Positions 35,352 to 41,967 of a stretch of 64,000 nucleotides of DNA are shown here, in pieces. Origin of the DNA: an uncultured Poribacteria bacterium (lineage in GTDB: Bacteria > Poribacteria > WGA-4E > WGA-3G). Below the pieces are notes generated by a model, which worked only from the letters and a program-made list of their open reading frames with translations, was not told the DNA's origin and searched no databases. How positions within the stretch are numbered: the first letter of the stretch is position 1; each line of letters opens with the position of its first letter. The stretch lies in the NCBI GenBank assembly GCA_958295855.1, contig OY282383.1, positions 2,026,481-2,090,480 on the forward strand, read 5' to 3'. Made by a program: the position numbers and the translations under genes.

Positions 35352-35771
35352 GTGAAAATTGAGTTAACTACCCCCCCCCGCTTCAAAATTCTAGCTTTTT
35401 TGATGGCAGTGCTGATCTTCAGTATGCCTTTTGTCACCCTCGCACAGCAGAATTCTGTGCAGGCCGAAGCCATGGCCGCTGCAGAACGAGATGCCGGAAC
35501 TAATGTTAATACGACCCTTTGGTTCTGGGGAGGTTGCATTGGTGGCGTACTTGTGTTCATTTTTTCGCACATCCATGAACCTTCTCCACCTGCCGCATCA
35601 CTCCTCGGCAAATCACCAGAATATGTTGCCCTTTACACAGATGCATACAAGGCAAAAGCCAGTCAACTTCAAACCTCAAGGGCTATGTGGGGTTGTGTTA
35701 CTGGCACCGTTATTTCCAGTATTGCCTACGGTTTAATCATAGCAGCAGAGGCGGCTGACGAGCTACAGTGA
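35352..35771 (+). CDS. Unrecognised small membrane/secreted protein, SPEY family paralogue 3
   Basis: The 139-residue protein (GTG start) has the same signal peptide as paralogue 2, extended by a TPPR insert encoded by a C9 run at 35371-35379. It then has EAMAAAERDAGTNVNTTLWF, a hydrophobic segment (CIGGVLVFIFSHI), PSPPAASLLGKSPEYVALYT and DAYKAKASQL, and a final hydrophobic stretch (GTVISSIAYGLIIAA). The VN..LW and SPEYV.LYTDAYK motifs are closer to paralogue 1 than to paralogue 2 in places, so the three have a mosaic relationship. The function is unknown. The C9 run could allow slipped-strand variation. Confidence 0.65.
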   Translation: MKIELTTPPRFKILAFLMAVLIFSMPFVTLAQQNSVQAEAMAAAERDAGTNVNTTLWFWGGCIGGVLVFIFSHIHEPSPPAASLLGKSPEYVALYTDAYKAKASQLQTSRAMWGCVTGTVISSIAYGLIIAAEAADELQ

Positions 35772-35782
35772 ACTAAAAAACA

Positions 35783-35820
35783 CCATGGTAGCAAGTTCTT
35801 GGACGCTTGTTACCATGGTA
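35783..35820. terminator. Strong hairpin between paralogue 3 and the LolA-like gene
   Basis: ACCATGGTAGCAAG pairs with CTTGTTACCATGGT around a 10-nt loop, a 14-bp stem with one G-T pair. A true T-run is absent. It may end transcription of paralogue 3 or act as an attenuator or RNA-stability hairpin before the next start. Confidence 0.45.
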
Positions 35821-35834
35821 CCCCTAAAAAACAG

Positions 35835-36554
35835 ATGCCTAAAAATTTCCTATTCCCCATCATACTTTTACTCACAGTCCTCCTCGCCGACGCGCTCCAT
35901 GCTGCGCCGCTAAAGAGCCTCTCCCTGGACTTTACGCGCGAATTAACCGAAAATGACAAAATGGAGCATACCGTAGGGACACTCCATTACGATGTAAAAG
36001 CGTCCCGGGTTGTCGTTGAAGTCACCCAACCGCTCAAGCAGATAATGGTTGTGAAGGACAAGATGCTGGAAATCTATTATCCTGTGGAGAAACAAGCGTT
36101 TCGTTTTATCTCCGAAGGGCGTATTCCGCTCCCGTTTGTTGACTCTATCATCCAGTCCACACAAGCGGAATACGGGTTAACTGCCGTCGGCTATACCCTA
36201 GACAAGCATGACATCGTGGATGAGGTGCTCTATACCTATTGGGCACCGCCAAAAAAAGCGAAAGATAAACTCGGTGCCGTTATTCTGGGAATGCGCGACG
36301 ACCGGCTCATCTCCGCCGAAATCAAAAATCCGGACGGTCAGCTCGTCGCAAAATCGCTCTATCAGAACCACAGCAAACTCGGTAATAACTATATTCCGAT
36401 GGAGGTTTCTTCTCGTCTGTACGGTCCAAAAGGCCAGGTGCTGCAACATGAACGCATCGTCTATAACAATCCACAGGTAAACGCGGAACCGCCAAATCCA
36501 ATTCTGAATTTCACAATTCCCGAATCCGTAGAGGTGAAAGAAGTCAAATGGTAA
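35835..36554 (+). CDS. LolA-like outer membrane lipoprotein carrier protein
   Basis: From the ATG at 35835 the protein has 239 residues: a signal peptide (FPIILLLTVLLADALHA, cleaved near HAA-PL) and a mature domain with the LolA/LolB-like open beta-barrel pattern, strands such as SLDFTRELTENDKMEHTVGT and LEIYYPVEKQAFRF. It would bind lipoprotein acyl chains or other lipids in the periplasm. Its stop overlaps the YidD start (36548), so the two are coupled. No ribosome site is clear, and a TTG at 35799 lies within the upstream hairpin. Homology is at fold level, so the cargo is uncertain. Confidence 0.65.
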   Translation: MPKNFLFPIILLLTVLLADALHAAPLKSLSLDFTRELTENDKMEHTVGTLHYDVKASRVVVEVTQPLKQIMVVKDKMLEIYYPVEKQAFRFISEGRIPLPFVDSIIQSTQAEYGLTAVGYTLDKHDIVDEVLYTYWAPPKKAKDKLGAVILGMRDDRLISAEIKNPDGQLVAKSLYQNHSKLGNNYIPMEVSSRLYGPKGQVLQHERIVYNNPQVNAEPPNPILNFTIPESVEVKEVKW

Positions 36555-37012
36555 CTTATGCTGAGTTTTTCCGCTGTAGGAGCGACCTCCTGGTCGCGAT
36601 GTGTTTCTGCGCGTTTTGTTTGATAGCGGTTCTCCTCGTGTCACCTGCGTTCGCGGACGAGGCAGCCGACCTCGCCTTTATCCGCAAAGTGAACCCGATT
36701 GCAACACCGAAACCGCGAGAGGTTGTCCGCTTTAACCCACAAGAAACCTCGGCGTTGAAGCTGGCTGCTACAGGGCTCATTCGCTTGTATCAGAAATTCA
36801 TTTCAAGTCAAGATAAGCCGGCGTGCAATTTCACGCCGAGTTGTTCCCGCTTCGGCATGGCATGTATCCAAGAATACGGCATCTTGCACGGTATGCTGCT
36901 CACTGCTGACAGGCTGCTCCGATGCAACGGTTCACAATCCACACATCACCACAAAGATGAAGCAACAGGGAAGTATATTGATCCGGTTTCTGCTTATGCA
37001 GCAACGAAATAG
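36548..37012 (+). CDS. YidD-like membrane insertion efficiency factor with extended N terminus
   Basis: The 154-residue protein carries the YidD core at about residues 75-127: LIRLYQKFISSQ, CNFTPSCSRFGMACIQEYG and HGMLLTADRLLRCNG. YidD acts next to YidC in membrane protein insertion. Unusually it has an N-terminal signal peptide or anchor (CFCAFCLIAVLLVSPAFA) and a 40-residue linker, so this YidD would face the periplasm or be membrane-tethered. The ATG at 36548 overlaps the previous stop by 7 nt. The ATG at 36599 (residue 18) lies just after a GTAGGAGCGACC palindrome and could be the original start. Confidence 0.85.
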   Translation: MVTYAEFFRCRSDLLVAMCFCAFCLIAVLLVSPAFADEAADLAFIRKVNPIATPKPREVVRFNPQETSALKLAATGLIRLYQKFISSQDKPACNFTPSCSRFGMACIQEYGILHGMLLTADRLLRCNGSQSTHHHKDEATGKYIDPVSAYAATK

Positions 37013-37021
37013 AAATATATT

Positions 37022-37050
37022 TTGACTTTTGGTGTGGAATAGGGTATAAT
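37022..37050 (+). promoter_or_regulatory. Promoter of the GIAQ-repeat protein gene
   Basis: TTGACT at 37022-37027, a 17-bp spacer and TATAAT at 37045-37050, 27 bp before the GTG at 37077 with AAAGGA upstream. Confidence 0.78.
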
Positions 37051-37076
37051 AGAGACATATAAGAAAGGAATTTTCG

Positions 37077-37556
37077 GTGAAAAAAGAGAGAGCGACACTA
37101 TTATCAACCAGGCAAACCTGGATAAGTTTAGAGATTATTATCCTCTTCATTTTAGTGGTTGCCTATGCTGCAATAGTCTGGCGACATGAGAGTGCCAAAG
37201 AAGAAAGTATGGAGGCGGTTTTTGCTACCGTTAGGCATGTTTCTGCCTTTATACTGCCTGCGATTGTTTTCATAGTAGGGATTTTTGAAATAGGAGGTGA
37301 AATCATGATCCGCTTTACGAGTCTGATGCAAAAAGCGAGAACTGAAGGCATCGCCCAAGGCATCGCCCAAGGCATCGCCCAAGGCATTGCCCAAGGTAAA
37401 GTTGAAGGCAAAGTTGAAGGCAAAGTTGAAGGCAAAGTTGAAGTTTACCGAGAATGGCATGCCGATTGGGAGAGACGGCGGCAGGATGCGGAGGCAAAAG
37501 GAATTCCCTTTAACGAACCACCTCCGCCGAAACCGGAACGCTCCGTTGAAGAATAG
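37077..37556 (+). CDS. Two-TM protein with GIAQ/GKVE tetrapeptide repeats
   Basis: The 159-residue protein (GTG start) has two membrane helices (about 16-36 and 55-76) and then a cytoplasmic tail. The tail contains four GIAQ units and four GKVE units, each a 12-bp tandem repeat at 37347-37442, followed by YREWHADWERRRQDAEAKG and a Pro-rich end (PPPPKPERSVEE). I know no function. The helical repeat with Gln/Lys/Glu resembles the variable GI(A/E)xG tails seen on other bacterial proteins. The gene is duplicated immediately downstream with half as many repeats. Confidence 0.65.
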   Translation: MKKERATLLSTRQTWISLEIIILFILVVAYAAIVWRHESAKEESMEAVFATVRHVSAFILPAIVFIVGIFEIGGEIMIRFTSLMQKARTEGIAQGIAQGIAQGIAQGKVEGKVEGKVEGKVEVYREWHADWERRRQDAEAKGIPFNEPPPPKPERSVEE

Positions 37557-38076
37557 CGGCCTATCTATCAAGTTCCTATGAACAGCATACAGATACGGGG
37601 AAGCGAGCGACGCTATTATCAACCAGGCAAACCTGGATAAGTTTAGAGATTATTATCCTCTTCATTTTAGTGGTTGCCTATGCTGCAATAGTCTGGCGAC
37701 ATGAGAGTGCCAAAGAAGAAAGTATGGAGGCGGTTTTTGCTACCGTTAGGCATGTTTCTGCCTTTATACTGCCTGCGATTGTTTTCATAGTAGGGATTTT
37801 TGAAATAGGAGGTGAAATCATGATCCGCTTTACGAGTCTGATGCAAAAAGCGAGAACTGAAGGCATTGCCCAAGGCATTGCCCAAGGTAAAGTTGAAGGC
37901 AAAGTTGAAGTTTACCGAGAATGGCATGCCGATTGGGAGAGACGGCGGCAGGATGCGGAGGCAAAAGGAATTTCCTTTAACGAACCACCTCCGCCGAAAC
38001 CGGAACGCTCCGCTGAAGAATAGCGGCCAATCTATCTATCAAGTTCTTATGAACAGCATACAGATACGGGGAAGCG
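37092..38076. repeat. Tandem duplication (515 and about 470 bp) with 12-bp microsatellites
   Basis: Unit 1 (37092-37606) and unit 2 (37607-38076) start at codon 6 of the GIAQ gene and end at codon 9 of the TPR gene. Unit 2 is shorter because the GIAQ and GKVE arrays fell from four to two copies each; a 4-bp TCTA duplication is also present. Elsewhere the copies are nearly identical. Confidence 0.93.
37607..38023 (+). pseudogene. Second, start-less copy of the GIAQ-repeat protein gene
   Basis: This copy lacks the promoter, ribosome site and first five codons of the gene at 37077. Its frame is open from the joint, and the first possible start is GTG at 37670 within the first membrane helix (giving 117 residues). 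It encodes two GIAQ and two GKVE units and ends PERSAEE. Without a signal for initiation it is probably not expressed as a normal protein. Confidence 0.7.
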
Positions 38077-38945
38077 TGCTCGTAATTCTGCTTAGCACCG
38101 CGTTCCTATCCGTTGTAGCCTCCGAGGAGCCTTTTGACTACTATATCCCTGAAAGCGTGCGCAAATTCGCCGATTTTCTGTACGCCGAAGGCGACTACCT
38201 CCGCGCCGCAGGCGAATACCAACGCTATCTTTTTTATAGTTCAGGTGGAAAAAGGGCAGACAGCGAACAGATCCGCTACAAAATCGGCCTCTGTTACCGC
38301 TTAGGCGGCAAAACTGAACAGGCCATCCACACATTTGAAGCACTTTTACAGGCACATCCGGAAAACACATTGGCAAGCAGTGCCATCTATCAGATCGGTG
38401 CCTCCTATTTCCTGATGGAACAGTTTGAGCAATCCGCGCAGTTTCTGCGTGAAACACTGCCCCAGATAGCGGAGGCACAGCAACTCGCCGAAGCCCAGCA
38501 GCTTATCGGGCTCTCTTATCTGATGCAAAAGCAGTGGTCTGAAGCAGGTAAGATTTTCAAGGCGTTGCAGGAATCAGATATCACAGAGGTGAAGGAAAGG
38601 GCAACAGGATATCACACTTATGCTGAGCGAGGGGCGCACCTACCGACGCGCAGTCCATTTTTAGCCGGCGTTCTCTCTACGATTCTGCCTGGGGCAGGGC
38701 GGCTCTACACCGGCCGCCTTGCCGATGCGCTTAACTCCTTGCTCATCGTTGGCGTGATGGGGTGGCGGGCTTACGACGGCTTCAGCAGCGATGGAATTTC
38801 ATCGACGAAAGGATGGACTTTCGGCACCATCGGCGGGATTTTCTACCTCGGCAACATTTACGGCTCCGTCGTTTCTGCGCGCGTCTACAATCGCCACGTA
38901 GAGAACGAGTTTTTGACAACGCTCTCCATAGAATTCCCATACTGA
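38049..38945 (+). CDS. TPR protein with C-terminal membrane domain (DUF5683-like)
   Basis: From the ATG at 38049 the protein has 298 residues. It has a signal peptide (GSVLVILLSTAFLSVVAS), then four TPR-like repeats (about 35-195: EGDYLRAAGEYQRYLFYS, GKTEQAIHTFEALLQAHP, MEQFEQSAQFLRETLP, QKQWSEAGKIFKALQ). A C-terminal part with LAGVLSTILPGAGRLYTGRL and two to three hydrophobic segments ends the protein. The 'PGAG..Y.G...D..NS' signature is shared with the paralogue at 42841 and recalls DUF5683-type proteins. Its neighbours LolA-like and YidD suggest an envelope-assembly group. A truncated copy of its first nine codons lies at 37578-37606. Confidence 0.75.
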   Translation: MNSIQIRGSVLVILLSTAFLSVVASEEPFDYYIPESVRKFADFLYAEGDYLRAAGEYQRYLFYSSGGKRADSEQIRYKIGLCYRLGGKTEQAIHTFEALLQAHPENTLASSAIYQIGASYFLMEQFEQSAQFLRETLPQIAEAQQLAEAQQLIGLSYLMQKQWSEAGKIFKALQESDITEVKERATGYHTYAERGAHLPTRSPFLAGVLSTILPGAGRLYTGRLADALNSLLIVGVMGWRAYDGFSSDGISSTKGWTFGTIGGIFYLGNIYGSVVSARVYNRHVENEFLTTLSIEFPY

Positions 38946-38990
38946 AATTGTTAAGGGGGCTCTCTGTATCTGCCTGCCCTCATATTGTAA

Positions 38991-39018
38991 GGGCGGAGCT
39001 CTATATCCGCCCGTTTTG
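38991..39018 (+). terminator. Terminator after the TPR gene
   Basis: GGGCGGA (38991-38997) and TCCGCCC (39006-39012) form a 7-bp GC stem followed by GTTTTGG. The same GGGCGGA...TCCGCCC hairpin type is used after nfuA. Confidence 0.55.
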
Positions 39019-39035
39019 GTTTGGTACACTACAAC

Positions 39036-39365
39036 TCAACGCCTTTTTATCAGTTCGGGTTGTGCTACTTGCACGCGGGTTGGCGGGAGTCCTGCCGCGA
39101 TGGCTTCAACGTCATCGGTAACGAGCCGCCCAATGTTGTAGAGCGCGTGGCCGATTGCGCCTGCCATGTGGCTGTCAAAATCGTATTTTTGCTCTCTCGT
39201 ACCGGATGGTCGGCCGGTGGAGGTTCTTCAGGATAGACATCAATCGTTGCTCGGAACCTGCCTGCCCCTGCCAAGTCCAGGAGCGCATCAAAATCAATAA
39301 GATGCGAACGGCTAGCTTAAAACAAGCACTGCCCCCGTCTTCATCTGTTCCAAGGCATTTTGGAT
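39036..39365 (-). pseudogene. Frameshifted remnant of a D-2-hydroxyacid dehydrogenase
   Basis: Three frames on the minus strand together give the C-terminal part of a D-isomer 2-hydroxyacid dehydrogenase: NALEQMKTGAVLVLSSRS, then HLIDFDALLDLAGAGRFR, ATIDVYPEEPPPADHPVRES and KNTILTA, then HMAGAIGHALYNIGRL and VTDDVEAIAAGLPP to a TGA at 39036-39038. At least two frameshifts (near 39317 and 39188) separate the pieces, and the NAD-binding core and start are missing. It directly follows the LamG gene and is a decayed gene end. Confidence 0.8.
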
Positions 39366-39371
39366 ATTCCT

Positions 39372-40154
39372 CTATCGCGCAAAATCTGATTTCAGCTTCC
39401 CCCACGTCGTCGCCAACTTATCCTCCGGTCTTACCGCCAACACGCCTTCAATGCCTTTGTTCATCAATTCCTGAATTTCTTGCTCAGAGCGTGCGATGTT
39501 GGAGATTCGTACTTCGTCCATCCGTCCATCTAAGAATGGACCGGCACCGCGTCCGAGCCATAAGACATCGTTATTGGGGACGATATTGCCGCCGATTTTG
39601 CCGTCGCCATCTAAGACACCGTCGATGTAAATCTTGCCTTCACCTGACTTTCCATCGTAAGTGCCAGCAATATGCACCCACTTTTTCAGCGGCATATCCG
39701 TTTTTCCTGCAACAACGGCATCCCCCCAGGCTTGGGCTTCCGTGGTCATTCGGATTAGCACCTTCTTGTCACTCCGAGATCCCACTTTGTAGGCGAGTTC
39801 CTTAGTGACACCTGTCCCACCTGCTGTCGACCAGCCGTTGAGATAAATCCACATCTCAACCGTGAGCCCCTCAACCAGATCCAAACTGTCGCTGTCGGGA
39901 ATTTCCACAAAGTCTCTAGGCCCGTTACCCTCAAAGACGAGTCCGCCGCCAGGGTTACCCTCTCCCCAGTCAGGCCCCATGAGTTCGCCATCGTTCGTGT
40001 TTCCAGAAAGATCTTTGACAATCTTCCCGGTACCTGCCTCAAATGTATACAAGGCGACGGTATGTTCATCTTGTGCTTGGCCAATCCGGCTCCCTCCGGA
40101 TATTAACAGGAGAACTAACATTAACCAACACAGAGTGTTTATAACATTATGCAT
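39372..40154 (-). CDS. Secreted LamG/concanavalin-like domain protein
   Basis: From the ATG at 40154 (AAGGAGG 11 nt upstream) the protein has 260 residues: a signal peptide (NTLCWLMLVLLLISGGSRIG, cleaved near AQA-QD) and one LamG/pentraxin-like jelly roll (about 28-225). Family strands include HTVALYTFEAGTGKIVKDLS, DSLDLVEGLTVEMWIYLN, WVHIAGTYDGKSGEGKIYID and GRMDEVRISNIARS. Such domains bind glycans or other ligands outside the cell. The last residues, KLATTWGKLKSDFAR, contain a WGKxK motif that also ends the neighbouring Kelch protein. Confidence 0.85.
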   Translation of the reverse strand: MHNVINTLCWLMLVLLLISGGSRIGQAQDEHTVALYTFEAGTGKIVKDLSGNTNDGELMGPDWGEGNPGGGLVFEGNGPRDFVEIPDSDSLDLVEGLTVEMWIYLNGWSTAGGTGVTKELAYKVGSRSDKKVLIRMTTEAQAWGDAVVAGKTDMPLKKWVHIAGTYDGKSGEGKIYIDGVLDGDGKIGGNIVPNNDVLWLGRGAGPFLDGRMDEVRISNIARSEQEIQELMNKGIEGVLAVRPEDKLATTWGKLKSDFAR

Positions 40155-40186
40155 GATAAAATTTTCCTCCTTAAATATGGTTTGAC

Positions 40187-40215
40187 ATTTTATCACAGAT
40201 GCACTGAACTCACAA
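40187..40215 (-). promoter_or_regulatory. Promoter of the LamG protein gene
   Basis: On the minus strand TTGTGA (40215-40210), a 17-bp spacer and TAAAAT (40192-40187) precede the ribosome site of the gene at 40154. Confidence 0.6.
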
Positions 40216-40312
40216 TCTAATTTTCATAGGAGGGAAAGCTGCCCTCTATTAAGTTCTCCCACTAAAAATTGCACAACTTTTAGTTAAAACGAGCGTTTTG
40301 CCCGCATAAATG

Positions 40313-41353
40313 CTAATCCGTTTTCTTAATTTTCCCCCAGGCTGTGAGAAATCTATGCAGTGCTGCTACGCTCAGACCCCCCGGCGCGAATTGCTCAACA
40401 TTCGGAAGAATCGCGGGGCCCAATCCTTCTGCAACACCGCCAACAGCATAGATTTTATTCGCAACAGTGCCAACGCCCAAGAACACTCTCGCCGTTAGCA
40501 TCTCCGGGCCTTCTGTCCATGTGTCGCTAGCGGGTTCGTATATTTCAACAGTTGTTAGCCCGGGCCCTTGCACAACAGGTGTTCCCCCAGCCGCGTAAAT
40601 TCTTCCATCCACCACACCCAGAGCCAAAGCAGTTCGGGGTGTAGGCATATCCGTTTTCTCTGTCCATGTATCTGAGCTCGGGTCGTATTCTTGAACCGTT
40701 GCAAGCACAGGTCCTTGCACAGCAGGGACCCCGCCCATGAGATATATTTTCCCATCAATGCTCACGGCGGCCATTCCTGAACGGGGTGTAGGCATATCTG
40801 TTTTTTCGGTCCAGGTGTCAGTTGCTGGGTCATATTCTTCAACATTAGGCAACACAGGTCCAACATTTTGCGCGACTCCACCAATTGCGTAAATTTTACC
40901 GGCTACGTGCGTTGCCGTAAAAAAGGAGCGGGGTGTAGGCATATCTGTCTTTTTGGTCCATGTGTCAGTTGTCGGGTTGTATTCTTCAACGCTTCCAAGT
41001 GCTGGAGATTGCGCGCTCCATCCGCCGATAGCGTAGATTTTCCCATTGACTACACAGGTTACAACACCCGCACGCGCTGCTGGGAGCCTCGCTTTCTCAA
41101 CCCATTTGTCCTGATCCGGGTCATAGGCATCAACAAAGTCAACGGGTTCAGCGAGCATTCCGCCGATAGTGTAGAGTTGACTGTCAGTAGTGGCTACGGA
41201 GAAAAAAAGCCTCGGAATTGGCATGTCCGCTTTTTGGATCCAATTTTCAGCCGTGGCGTTATGTATCGAATGGAAAGTGAGTAGGCTTGCGAATAGCCAA
41301 CCCAAATTAGAAAACAAAGATTTGTTTGATTTCATCATAAATTTTCTTTTCAT
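40313..41353 (-). CDS. Secreted Kelch-repeat protein
   Basis: From the ATG at 41353 (AAGGAG, 9-nt spacing) the protein has 346 residues. It has a signal peptide (SNLGWLFASLLTFHSIHNAT, cleaved near ATA-EN) and six Kelch motifs of about 50 residues. Each has DMPTPR, then GKIYAIGG, then EYDP..DTWTEKT, forming a six-bladed beta-propeller. Extracellular Kelch propellers bind glycans or proteins; galactose oxidase shares the fold, but no Cys-Tyr copper site is visible here. The C terminus ALHRFLTAWGKIKKTD carries the WGKxK motif also seen in the LamG protein. Confidence 0.88.
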   Translation of the reverse strand: MKRKFMMKSNKSLFSNLGWLFASLLTFHSIHNATAENWIQKADMPIPRLFFSVATTDSQLYTIGGMLAEPVDFVDAYDPDQDKWVEKARLPAARAGVVTCVVNGKIYAIGGWSAQSPALGSVEEYNPTTDTWTKKTDMPTPRSFFTATHVAGKIYAIGGVAQNVGPVLPNVEEYDPATDTWTEKTDMPTPRSGMAAVSIDGKIYLMGGVPAVQGPVLATVQEYDPSSDTWTEKTDMPTPRTALALGVVDGRIYAAGGTPVVQGPGLTTVEIYEPASDTWTEGPEMLTARVFLGVGTVANKIYAVGGVAEGLGPAILPNVEQFAPGGLSVAALHRFLTAWGKIKKTD

Positions 41354-41385
41354 TGAAAGAATCTCCTTCTTCAGTTTAGAAAGTC

Positions 41386-41670
41386 CTAAGGGTTCCACCA
41401 ATACGTCATCTTCCCGACGACTGTCCAGTCGAGAAGTTCGGCACTGCCATCAGGGGTATCGTAATTCTGGTCGAAAACGAGGTAGAAATCGCTGCCGGGC
41501 CGGTAGATATAGTTGACTAACACGTTGGTGGAAATAACGTCCCTATTGGTACTCCATTGTGCGAACAACTTGGTGAAAAGTGTAGTCGAAAAGGAATAAC
41601 CGATACGCCCGCCGAATGCATTGGCATCGAATTCTTCACCGGGCAGTGTAATGCGGTTAAATTCGTTGAA
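41386..41670 (-). pseudogene. C-terminal remnant of a DUF5916-like outer membrane beta-barrel protein
   Basis: The minus strand reads as amphipathic beta-strands to a stop at 41386: TFNEFNRITLPGEEFDANAF, GGRIGYSFSTTLFTKLFAQW, STNRDVISTNVLVNYIYRPG, SDFYLVFDQNYDT and finally DWTVVGKMTYWWNP. Alternating aromatic strands and the terminal 'IYRPGSDFYLVF' pattern are typical of the end of DUF5916 carbohydrate-binding/barrel proteins. No start or N-terminal domains remain. Confidence 0.7.
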
Positions 41671-41672
41671 AG

Positions 41673-41955
41673 TCAGTAGTGAAATGTGTCATCATAGGCA
41701 CGTGCCTCATTTTTAGCAGCTTCTGTATAAAAGGCTGGGCTATAAACCCCGCCATCAGTTTACTCCTCTTACATCAGCGATGGTAGATGCTGACTTCCAT
41801 GACATCACGGCTACCGGGCCGCCGCCCACTTTCAAACCAGTGCGTTTCGGAGTTGTAGTATGAACGGACATGCTCCAGATAATCAGCCATCCGGTCTGCA
41901 CCCATGCCGGCGTTGTCCGCGACGATGGCTGCTAGACTGGTTAACCGAATGCCAT
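41673..41955 (-). pseudogene. Two further gene-end fragments
   Basis: One minus-strand segment reads DGGVYSPAFYTEAAKNEARA then YDDTFHY and stops at 41673. A second reads NGIRLTSLAAIVADNAGMGA, DRMADYLEHVRSYYNSETHW and FESGRRPGSRDVMEVSIYHR and stops at 41774. Both look like natural protein C termini without starts; I cannot name the parents. Together with the DUF5916 and dehydrogenase remnants they show gene decay on this stretch. Confidence 0.45.
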
Positions 41956-41967
41956 TATTCCCGGAAA

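Larger units (their letters stand above)
34234..35771. repeat. About 795-bp diverged tandem duplication
   Basis: 34234 onward (HEPN 3' end, promoter, leader, SPEY paralogue 2) matches 35028 onward (HEPN 3' scrap, promoter, leader, SPEY paralogue 3) with an offset of 794-795 bp. The promoter-leader part is about 95 per cent identical. The coding parts have diverged much more beyond the signal peptide. Confidence 0.9.

Noticed and set aside
37347..37442. Short direct repeats considered as a CRISPR-like array.
   Set aside because: They are contiguous 12-bp in-frame codon repeats (GIAQ, GKVE) with no spacers and no cas genes nearby.
32552..38076. All tandem duplications as assembly artefacts.
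   Set aside because: The 34.2-35.8 kb and 37.1-38.1 kb pairs have diverged by substitutions and repeat-number changes, which an assembler would not invent. Only the exact 167-bp copy remains open to doubt.
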